Part shown: one piece after another, positions 1-6,500 of the stretch
Layout: each line of letters opens with the position of its first letter
Numbering within the stretch: the first letter of the stretch is position 1
Source: Candidatus Adiutrix sp.
GTDB taxonomy: Bacteria; Desulfobacterota; Desulfarculia; Adiutricales; Adiutricaceae
Direction: 5' to 3'
Length of the DNA stretch: 7,695 nucleotides
Assembly (NCBI GenBank): GCA_031283395.1
Contig: JAITBV010000076.1
Span: 1 to 7,695 of the forward strand
The notes under the pieces: model-generated
The model's input: only the letters and a program-made list of their open reading frames with translations
What the model was told of the DNA's origin: nothing
Databases searched by the model: none
Position numbers and translations under genes: made by a program

Positions 1-124
1 GGCCGAAGACGAACCGGGCTCCGGCTTCCGTGCCCAGCCACTGGTAAAGACCGGCGGCCGAGCCCAAAATCAGGCCCAGAACAATAGCCGCTATTTTAAC
101 CAAGACCAGCCCAGGGCGACGCAT
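1..124 (-). CDS. tamB: TamB-like translocation/assembly module protein, N-terminus only (partial)
   Basis: Only the first 41 codons are in the window; the gene runs off the left edge. The ATG (124-122) follows the TGA of the upstream tamA-like gene after a single base, so the two are probably translationally coupled; no clear Shine-Dalgarno is seen. The visible protein starts with a short basic head (MRRPG), then one hydrophobic segment (about residues 6-27), then a WLGTEAGARFVFG stretch. That matches the usual TamB/DUF490 start: an inner-membrane signal anchor followed by a T-x-x-G-hydrophobic stretch entering the periplasmic beta-helical body. Known role of the family: a long periplasmic bridge that works with TamA in delivering outer-membrane proteins and, by more recent work, phospholipids. 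The call rests on this short N-terminus plus the position directly after a TamA-like gene. Any other inner-membrane-anchored AsmA-like protein would look similar at this length. Confidence 0.75.
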   Translation of the reverse strand, partial: MRRPGLVLVKIAAIVLGLILGSAAGLYQWLGTEAGARFVFG

Positions 125-125
125 A

Positions 126-1973
126 TCAAAAACTCTGGCCCAGGCTGAGATAGAGCTGCCAGGAGCTGTCCCCGGGGCGGCGGTCCAGGGGCACGGCCAC
201 GTCCAGGCGGACGGGGCCGACCGGGGTGAAATAGCGCAGCCCCGCGCCAGTGCCCCACATGAGTTCCTGAAAGAGGCGGTCGGTGGCCCGGGCATAGACC
301 GTGCCCCCGTCGAGGAAGGCCACGGCCCCCAGGCTTTCGGTGAAACGCAACCGGGCCTCGGCCCCGGTCTCCACCTGGGCCAGGCCGCCCAGGGGCTTGC
401 CGTCGCCACTGCGCGGCCCCACGGATTGATAATCGTAGCCGCGCACCGAGCCGCCGCCGCCGCTGTAAAAACGCAGGGAGCTGGGGATCTCCTGGCTGTC
501 ATCAATGCCCCAGAGCCCCCCCCAGAGGCCGCGCAGGGCCAGGACCGCGCGCGGAGTGCCCAAGGGCAGGAAGGCCTGCCCTTCCAGGCGGGTGCGGAAG
601 ACCTGGAAACCTTCGCGATAGGTGCCAATATAGGGCGCGGCCATCAGGTTCAGCCGGGCTCCCCGGGTGGGGTCGAGGAGGTCGTCGGTCCGGTCGTAGC
701 CGGCCGTGACCGGCAGGCCCACCACATGGAACTGTTCCCGGGACCGGTCGGGGTCTTCCAGGACGCCGCCCTCCAGGTAGCCGCTCAGGCTGGCCCGCCA
801 GCGGCGCGACAGCCGGCGTTCCAGGCCGGCCGTCACCGAGCCGGACCATAGCCTATAGGCCTCGGTATCCTGGTGGAGCAAGCCGCCCCGGGCGATGAAG
901 TCCTGGTCCGGGCGGGAGAGGAAGGGGTAACGGTAGGTGGCGGTCAATTCCTGGAGGTCCGCCCACACCGGCAGGTCCAGGCGCAGCCGGTCGCCGTGCC
1001 CGAGGAGGTTGCGGTGTTCCCAGTAGAGCTTGACCCCCGGCCCGAAATCGGTGTCGTAGTTGATCTGGCCGCCCACGGTGCGGGCCGCGGCCGCGGTCAG
1101 GGCCAGCCGGACCGGCCTGACCTCGCCTTCGTCCGTCGTCGGCCGGCCCGGGGCCGCGACCATTTCCACGGACTGAAACAGGCCGGTCCGCCGGAGGGAG
1201 GCCAGGTATTCCTCCACCAGGGACTGGTTCCAGGCCTGGCCGTCCCGCCAGGTCTTAAGGGCATCGAGGTAGTCCTGGTCCACCGGGGCTTCCCCGGAAA
1301 CCAGGACCGGGCCCAGGCGGGTGAAGGGGCCGGGGTCCAGGGTTATTTCGGCTTCCAGTTCCCGGGCGGCGCGGTTGACGAAGTAGCGGGAGTTCCGCAC
1401 CCGGGCCTCCGGGTAGCCCCGGTTGCGCCAGGCTTCGACCAGGAGTTCCACAGCCTCCAGCATATCGTCGGCCCGGGCCGGGGCCCCGTCCGGCAGGCCC
1501 GCTTCGGCCAGAGACAAAGGCGGCGGGGCGGTCGGAGCATTCAGGGGCACCGGGCCGGACGTGAGCACCCTGGCCGGCCCGAACTTGTAGCGGGGGCCGG
1601 GTTCAAACATAACCACCACGGGGACCTTGTTTCCGGAAGGCTTTTCCAGGCGGCCGGTGGCCCGGCCCTCATAATAGCCCTGGTTGTGCAGAAGGCTGCC
1701 GGCCTCGGTCAGGGAAACGGCCAAACGCTGGTTCAAAGTGGCCAGGTCGGCGGGCTGGTCCCGCATCAGGGCCAGGCGGCTGACCTCGGCGAAACGCTCG
1801 GCCAGGAACGGGTCGGCGGGACTGCGGAAATCCAGGACAACGCCATAGACCGCCTCTCCCGAGGCCGGAGCCCTGGCCGGGGCCGCCCGGTCAACGGCCG
1901 GCCCGGCCGCGGCGCAACCGCCCAGGACAAGCAGAAGGCTCAGAAGCCGGATGGAAAACCAAAAGCCTTTCAA
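126..1973 (-). CDS. tamA: TamA-like Omp85/BamA-superfamily outer-membrane assembly protein with lipoprotein-type signal
   Basis: 615 residues, close to the family's usual ~580-620. Residues 1-20 form a signal with basic start, hydrophobic core and an LGGC lipobox at Cys20. POTRA-like repeats follow at about 42-138, 165-225 and 222-294, with the typical helix-NQGYYEG and NRGYPEA turns and EPGPRYKFG / DPGPFTRLG strands. The beta-barrel (surface-antigen/Omp85 domain) spans about 298-615. It carries RNLLGHGDRL, the loop-6 motif VRGY at 510-513, and a C-terminal strand ending in Phe, as expected of a beta-signal. Role by family: an outer-membrane insertase working with TamB, whose start lies 1 nt downstream. 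The start is a TTG whose last two bases overlap the TGA of the preceding gene (TTGA, 1973-1970). It is chosen because it puts the signal sequence at the N-terminus; GGAAGA lies about 10 nt upstream. TamA versus another Omp85 protein is decided by three rather than five POTRAs and by the TamB neighbour. The lipobox is atypical for classical TamA. Confidence 0.85.
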   Translation of the reverse strand: MKGFWFSIRLLSLLLVLGGCAAAGPAVDRAAPARAPASGEAVYGVVLDFRSPADPFLAERFAEVSRLALMRDQPADLATLNQRLAVSLTEAGSLLHNQGYYEGRATGRLEKPSGNKVPVVVMFEPGPRYKFGPARVLTSGPVPLNAPTAPPPLSLAEAGLPDGAPARADDMLEAVELLVEAWRNRGYPEARVRNSRYFVNRAARELEAEITLDPGPFTRLGPVLVSGEAPVDQDYLDALKTWRDGQAWNQSLVEEYLASLRRTGLFQSVEMVAAPGRPTTDEGEVRPVRLALTAAAARTVGGQINYDTDFGPGVKLYWEHRNLLGHGDRLRLDLPVWADLQELTATYRYPFLSRPDQDFIARGGLLHQDTEAYRLWSGSVTAGLERRLSRRWRASLSGYLEGGVLEDPDRSREQFHVVGLPVTAGYDRTDDLLDPTRGARLNLMAAPYIGTYREGFQVFRTRLEGQAFLPLGTPRAVLALRGLWGGLWGIDDSQEIPSSLRFYSGGGGSVRGYDYQSVGPRSGDGKPLGGLAQVETGAEARLRFTESLGAVAFLDGGTVYARATDRLFQELMWGTGAGLRYFTPVGPVRLDVAVPLDRRPGDSSWQLYLSLGQSF

Positions 1974-2530
1974 GGGCTGCCGTCTTCCGGCCTGATCATA
2001 AAAAGTTCTTCCAGCATCTTTTGTCTTTGCCCCGGGGTGGCTTTTTGAAAAGCCACGATGTCCCTGGATAAGTCCAGTTCCCCGATCTGGCCGAATTGAG
2101 CCTGGAATTGGTCCTGGTGGCGCTCTAGCGAGGTCTTGGCCCGGTAAACGTAGATATAGGGCAGGAGAAGGAGGGGGTTTTCCTCGGCCAGCCGCTGAAA
2201 CTCGGCCGGCGCGGCCGCGATGGCCTCGCGCCTGGCCTCGGGCGAAAGGCCGGCCGGGGCTGAAACGGGGGCCGGGGGAAGGCCGTCGCCGCGCCAGGGC
2301 GCGTGTTTATAGAGCAAGCCAAAGGCCGCGGCCAAAAGGCAGAACTGGGCCCCGAACAAAATCCTGGGCCAGAGGCGGCGGGGCCGTTTTTTTTTCAGAA
2401 AGGCCAGGCGCGGGTCCGCCCCGCATTCGGGGCAGAACTCGACCGGCGGAGTCATTTCCGCGCCGCAGGCCGGGCAACGCAGCTTGGGGCGGGCCGGACG
2501 GACGGCCCCGGATTTTTTATAAATGGCCAT
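1970..2530 (-). CDS. Zinc-ribbon, single-pass membrane protein of unknown function (second of pair)
   Basis: 186 residues from the ATG at 2530-2528; a TTG one codon upstream (2533) is an alternative start, and the Shine-Dalgarno upstream suits either. The N-terminus holds a zinc ribbon of form C-x2-C-x10-C-x2-C (Cys19, 22, 33, 36; CPAC and CPEC knuckles). A strongly basic stretch (KKKRPRR, 46-52) and a membrane helix at about 55-74 follow. By the positive-inside rule the ribbon is cytoplasmic and the remaining ~110 residues are periplasmic. That tail has a Pro/Ala linker, then a predicted helical part (about 100-180) rich in Ala, Gln, Leu and Glu; I do not recognise it. The ATG shares one base with the stop of the upstream zinc-ribbon gene (TGATG), and its own stop overlaps the tamA-like start, so it is coupled on both sides. 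Function unknown; a link to Tam-mediated envelope assembly is inferred only from the operon. Confidence 0.85.
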   Translation of the reverse strand: MAIYKKSGAVRPARPKLRCPACGAEMTPPVEFCPECGADPRLAFLKKKRPRRLWPRILFGAQFCLLAAAFGLLYKHAPWRGDGLPPAPVSAPAGLSPEARREAIAAAPAEFQRLAEENPLLLLPYIYVYRAKTSLERHQDQFQAQFGQIGELDLSRDIVAFQKATPGQRQKMLEELFMIRPEDGSP

Positions 2531-2946
2531 CAATCAGGCTCCTCCTGGTCCGGGACCTTACGGTTTCTTTCCACCTGGCCGGCCACGGACTTGGTTCGGT
2601 TAATGACTATATCCGGCCGCACGCCCACGGCGGCCCCGGACTGCTCGGACAGGCTCTGGATAGTGTCCACGGTGGCCGCGGCTCCGGAGGCGGGGGAAGC
2701 GGGGGGCGGAGTCTTGAAAAAGGCCAGGCCCAGGAGAACACCCCCCAGACCCAGGACCAGGCCGGCCAGGCCGAAGATGAACCATTTCTTCAAACGGGCC
2801 GAGTTTTCAGATTCCTCGTCCACGGGGATGAAGCCGGTGCCGAGGTGGGCGCCGCAACGGGAACAATTGGTGGCCGGCAGGGGCGTCATGAAGGCGCAGG
2901 CCGGGCAACGCAGGGTCGGCGGCGACGCCGGGGCGGTTCGATCCAT
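2530..2946 (-). CDS. Zinc-ribbon, single-pass membrane protein of unknown function (first gene of tam operon)
   Basis: 138 residues. The frame stays open further upstream to 3072, but the ATG at 2946-2944 is preferred. It has an AAGGA at ideal spacing, and the upstream residues (rich in Arg, Gly and Pro) resemble translated non-coding sequence. A zinc ribbon C-x2-C-x10-C-x2-C (Cys14, 17, 28, 31) has exactly the spacing of the next gene's ribbon. A short acidic linker (DEESE) precedes LKKW and a Gly/Leu-rich membrane helix at about 55-77. The ~60-residue tail outside the helix is Pro/Ala-rich and then polar, ending DQEEPD; it is probably periplasmic and partly disordered. The two zinc-ribbon proteins share ribbon plus helix but not the tail, so they look like diverged paralogues. 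Its stop shares a base with the next ATG. Function unknown; a structural or regulatory part in the envelope operon is inference. Confidence 0.8.
   Translation of the reverse strand: MDRTAPASPPTLRCPACAFMTPLPATNCSRCGAHLGTGFIPVDEESENSARLKKWFIFGLAGLVLGLGGVLLGLAFFKTPPPASPASGAAATVDTIQSLSEQSGAAVGVRPDIVINRTKSVAGQVERNRKVPDQEEPD
2541..2546 (-). promoter_or_regulatory. Strong ribosome binding site of the second zinc-ribbon gene
   Basis: AGGAGG on the minus strand, inside the last codons of the upstream gene. It lies 7 nt from the TTG at 2533 and 10 nt from the ATG at 2530; the overlapping GGAG (2542-2539) is 8 nt from the ATG. It supports independent or re-initiating translation of the second gene but does not settle the choice between the two start codons. 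Confidence 0.55.
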
Positions 2947-2953
2947 GAACCAT

Positions 2954-2958
2954 TCCTT
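2954..2958 (-). promoter_or_regulatory. Ribosome binding site deciding the start of the first zinc-ribbon gene
   Basis: AAGGA on the minus strand ends 7 nt before the ATG at 2946-2944. No comparable site supports the longer reading of the same frame starting at 3072, so this site sets the start. Confidence 0.6.
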
Positions 2959-3141
2959 TTGGTTTGGGCGGACCGTCCGGCGCACTTGCCGACCCGGCCG
3001 GAGATGTGCTATACCAGAGAGACGATTAGACGGATGACCTCTTTTGGACCAAGATATCAAAGCGGCCTTCAAAAGAGCGGTTTGGGAAGGCCCCGGGCCT
3101 TAAGAGGCGACCAGCCAGGGCGGCCGGCCATCATCCCTTTG

Positions 3142-3154
3142 ATTATACTATAAT
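3142..3154. promoter_or_regulatory. Palindromic divergent -10 pair, candidate bidirectional promoter
   Basis: ATTATACTATAAT is a perfect inverted repeat around C3148. It gives TATAAT on the plus strand (3149-3154) and TATAAT on the minus strand (3147-3142). It sits in the only AT-rich island between the divergent SCP2-like gene (plus, start 3235) and the tam operon (minus, first start 2946). On the minus strand a weak TTTATT (3170-3165) lies 17 nt upstream of the -10 hexamer; on the plus strand no good -35 is seen. Leaders would be about 190 nt leftward and about 75 nt rightward. The consensus -10 hexamers are seen directly; promoter activity is inferred. Confidence 0.45.
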
Positions 3155-3160
3155 GTTCCC

Positions 3161-3186
3161 CAAAAATAAAGGGCCTCGCGGAGGCC
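3161..3186 (-). terminator. Candidate intrinsic terminator on the minus strand
   Basis: Read on the minus strand, GGCCTC-CGC-GAGGCC (3186-3172) forms a 6-bp GC stem with a 3-nt loop. It is followed by C and then TTTATTTTTG. No minus-strand gene ends directly before it, since the region to its right is the plus-strand SCP2-like gene. It could stop macroglobulin transcripts that read antisense through that gene and so insulate the tam promoter. On the plus strand the same hairpin lies in the SCP2-like leader and has no T-tract. The stem is short, so confidence is moderate at best. Confidence 0.4.
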
Positions 3187-3234
3187 TCAATAAAAAGTCC
3201 TCTGAAAGGGCCTGAGGCGCAGCCGGATATAAAA

Positions 3235-3570
3235 ATGAACATCGCCGAACTGTTCGAGATATTGAAGGAGAAGGCCGAAGCGGCCCGCCCGGATCTGCCG
3301 GCCGGCTTCAGCGCCGTGGGCCTCCTGGACCTCACCGGCCCGGACGCGGCCCAGTGGAGCCTTTCAGCCGCCGAGGGGCGGCTGACCCTGGCCCCCGGGG
3401 CCCCGGCGGGCCAGCCGGATATAACCGTCACCCTGGCCGCGGAGACGGCGGCGGGGCTCTATCTCAAAACCATAAATCCCATGGCCGCCTTTCTCACCGG
3501 CAAGATCAAGGTCAAGGGCGACCCCTCCATGATCACCCTGGTCAAAAAACTCCTGACCCCAAAGGGGTAA
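3235..3570 (+). CDS. SCP2 sterol-binding-domain protein (small, stand-alone)
   Basis: 111 residues, the size of a single SCP2 domain; no signal peptide or membrane segment, so probably cytoplasmic. Recognisable family features are the N-terminal amphipathic helix (NIAELFEILKEKAEAA), the central strand LSAAEGRLTLAPG, PDITVTLAAETAAGL (61-75), and the closing PMAAFLTGKIKVKGD (82-96) followed by a C-terminal helix. The F-x-x-GKIKVKGD pattern is characteristic. The family binds lipids or other hydrophobic ligands in a tunnel; the ligand here cannot be told. The ATG at 3235 is the natural start by domain match, though the Shine-Dalgarno is poor (nearest GAGG is about 17 nt upstream). It is divergent from the tam operon and convergent with the macroglobulin gene, with 2 bp between stops. 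Confidence in the domain is high; its cellular role is unknown. Confidence 0.85.
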   Translation: MNIAELFEILKEKAEAARPDLPAGFSAVGLLDLTGPDAAQWSLSAAEGRLTLAPGAPAGQPDITVTLAAETAAGLYLKTINPMAAFLTGKIKVKGDPSMITLVKKLLTPKG

Positions 3571-3572
3571 AC

Positions 3573-6500
3573 CTATTCCACCACAATGACCTGGCCGGCG
3601 CCCCGGCCGGCGTTTTCCGGGGCATACATTTCTTCGGCCCGGGGGCCGGGGGTCAGATAGCGGCCGGGGGTGGCGGCCCGGGCCAGGTAGTTGAAGGTAT
3701 AGACCCCGGGTCCCAGGTAGTCGGCGTAAACGGCCACCCGGTCGGGCCAGATCTCCTGGTGGTCATACCAGAAGCGCCGGCCGTATTCGTCGGAATCCCC
3801 GGGGTCGACCAAATCCAGGAGGGTCCGGTCGGCATCGGCCAGGTTGAAGTTGACCGGCTCAAACCCGGCCGGGACATGGTCTTCCAGCACCACATTGTAG
3901 CGGGCTTCCGGGACCACCAGGGTGATGGAGGCCCGCACCACCTGCCCCCGCCGGAAGCGGTCGGCCACGGGCCGGCCGGGTTCGGGGGCGGCCACGGTGA
4001 AGTCGCGGGCCAGGCCAAAGCCGCCGCTGGACCAGGCCGAAAGATCGGGCTTGACCGGGGCGCTTTTGAGGCGCACGGCGGTCCAGACCTGGCCTTTGCC
4101 TTCCAGGTCGAAATTAAGTTCCGGGGCCGCGGCCAAATCGCCCAAGGGCACCCGGCCCATGAGGGGCTGGTCCAGGGAACTGCGGAAGCGGCCCTGGGCC
4201 AGGGGCGGGGCCGGCCCCAGGCTGGCCGCTATGGCCAGGTCGGGCGCGTCCGGTTCCAGGGCCGAGGCGGCCTCGGCCAGGGCGTTCAGGGCAGTGGCGT
4301 TATCCTGGGTGCTGCCGAAGTGCCCGCCCCGGGGCACGGAGGCCAGGCGGCGGGTCAGGCCGGGCAGTTGGTGATGGTCCGGGGCGGCCTCGGCCAGGGC
4401 CAGCACCACAAAGGCCAGGGTGCGGGTGGGGCTGGACCATATCTCCGGGGGCTCCTGGTGGCCCGGAGCGGCCCCTGCCGGGGTCAGGACGAGCTTGTTG
4501 TCAATAAGGTCCAGGAGGGTCTTTTTTAGCTTTTCCCTGCCGGCCAGGGCCGGCTGGAAGTGGACGGCCCGCAGGAGGTGGGCCAGTTGGAATAAATCCA
4601 ACTCGTCCGGCCGGGCCAGGAAATCCTCAAGGAGGGCGGCCACATTCTCCCCGGCCCGGGCCAGTTGGGCCAGGGCATAGAGCCGGGCGCTCCGCACGGC
4701 TTCGGGGGAATACCACCCCGGCCAGGCATTTTTCCGGTCCCCTTGGAGAGACTGGCGCAGAAAATAAACCGCGCTGTCGCTCCCTTCATCAAAGCCCGCC
4801 TCGCGGGCCGCCAGCCTGAAATCCAGCACATAAGCCGTCAGATAGACCGAGCGAGCTGACCAATTGTAATTCCCGGGCCAGTAATTATAGCCCCCGCCCG
4901 TTTCCCAGGAATCCAGCTTGGCCAGGGCGGCCTTCACCCGGCTCCGGGCCGTCTCGGCCTCCTCGGGGCCGGTGCCCAGGCGGTCGGCCAGGGTCAGGGT
5001 CAACAGTTCGGCCCAGGCCCGGGAGACGGTCTGTTCCACGCAGTTGTGGGGATAGGCCCTAAGCCATTCCAGGGGTCCCCGCAAGACCCCCAGGAGGCTG
5101 GGGGCCATTTCCACTTCCAGCCCCCCCCGCTCCAGGTCCGTTCCCGGGGGCAGGGCCAGGGCCATCTTGCCGCTCTCGGTGAAACGCTCAAAGGCGCCCT
5201 GGGTGGTCAGGGCACCCACGGGTATGACGGGCAGGGCGAATTCGGCCCGGTCCTGGTCCCGGCCCATCTCCACCCCGAAACGGAACCGGGCCTCCGGCCC
5301 CGGCCCGGCCTGGACCCGGAAGGCCACTTCCCGGCTCTGGCCCGGCTCGATCTCGACCGTCCTGAGCCCTTCCCCTTCCAGCAGAGTGAAATTGTCGCCG
5401 GCCAGGGTCACCCGGGCCTGGCCCTGCCCCTGGCCCCGGTTGCTGACCACGGCGCTGGCAGAGAATTCATCGCCCGGGGCCGCGTAATGGGGCAGGGATT
5501 GCCGGACCAAAAGGTCGCGGCTCACCAGGACCGAAGCCTGGCCGGTGCCGCTTCTCCGGCCGTGGCCGGTGGCCACGGCGAATATCTTGAAGGTGGTGAG
5601 ATTTTCGGGCATTTTGATCTTGGCCGAGACCCGGCCGTTTTGATCCGGGCTCAGGCCGGGTTCGAAAAAGGCCAGAGAGGCGAAGAGGCGGCGCAGCCCT
5701 TCGGCTTGTTCCCGGGAAAGCCCGCCCCCGCCCCCTGGCTCTCCGCCCTTGAGGCCCAATTTCTCCCGGCCGACCAGGCTGAAGAGGTTGCTGGCCGTCT
5801 GGATCAGGAGGGGGTAAGAGCGGTTGAACTGGGTTTCCGGGTGATAGGTGGAGTCGCCCGCCAGCTGGATGACCGCCGCGTCCGCGGCGATTAGAGCCAC
5901 TTCGGCCTGGGGGCAGGGCTGGCCCAGGTGGTCGGTGACCACCAGGTCAACGGTCACTTCCTCTCCGGGGCCAACTTCCGGCGGCTGGACTTCGACCTTG
6001 ACATCCAGGAGGGCCGCCCGGCTGGGGACGGCCAGTTCGGCGTAGCCGGCCCTAAGGACGGGTTTTCCGAAATCCATGTTCCGCTGGTCCGGGCGGTCGG
6101 CCAGGCGGCCCCGGGCCAGGAGGACCGAGACGAATACGTTGGGCGTATCCCAGGCCTCTATGGGCACTTCCAGCACCGGGGTGTTGCTGGTGAGGCGGAA
6201 GGTTTCGGAGCGGCGTAGGCCGGCCCTTTCCACGGTCATAAGGCCCTCGCCCTGGTCGAAGGGACTCTGGACCAGGATGCGGGCCACCTCGCCGGGCTGG
6301 TAGGATTTCTTGTCCGGCACCAGGATCAGGGGATCGTCCTCCTGGCCCGGCAGCCAGCCCACTTCGCCGGCCCCGGCCGCGTAGAAGTAGCGGGCGGCCC
6401 GGGCCGGGCGGCCGGCCGGGTCGCGGAGTTCGGCCAGGACCCAGTATTGGCCGGGCTGGTCCGGGGCCACGTTCCAGGTCACCGGCCCTTCGCCACTGGT

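Larger units (their letters stand above)
2947..3234. other. Divergent intergenic region between tam operon and SCP2-like gene
   Basis: 288 bp without a convincing gene, the only non-coding stretch of any size in the window. The right part (about 3138-3200) is AT-rich and carries the symmetric -10 pair and the hairpin listed separately. The left part (2960-3130) would be the tam operon leader. It contains a small inverted repeat AAGGCC-CCG-GGCCTT (3087-3101) with no T-tract. No riboswitch or tRNA fold was recognised. Confidence 0.6.

Noticed and set aside
873..2048. 391-codon plus-strand open frame opposite the tamA-like gene
   Set aside because: Rich in Gly, Arg, Pro and Gln without recognisable domains; it is the complement of a well-supported gene in GC-rich DNA.
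2947..3072. 42-codon N-terminal extension of the first zinc-ribbon protein
   Set aside because: The internal ATG at 2946 has a well-spaced AAGGA, and the extension has no hydrophobic signal or known motif.
3087..3101. AAGGCC-CCG-GGCCTT hairpin as terminator
   Set aside because: No T-tract on either strand; likely a chance GGCC palindrome or part of a leader.
3219..3424. Direct repeat CAGCCGGATATAA at about 3220 and 3412
   Set aside because: Only 13 bp, one copy inside coding sequence, no third copy seen; probably chance.
3069..3431. 120-codon minus-strand open frame across the intergenic region and the SCP2-like start
   Set aside because: No domain or ribosome binding site, and it overlaps the SCP2-like gene and the promoter island.
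3354..4529. 391-codon plus-strand open frame overlapping the SCP2-like and macroglobulin genes
   Set aside because: Low-complexity Gly/Gln/His composition, overlaps two genes with clear domains, no sensible start signal.
5046..5894. 282-codon plus-strand open frame
   Set aside because: Antisense to the A2M and thioester part of the macroglobulin; composition typical of a shadow frame.
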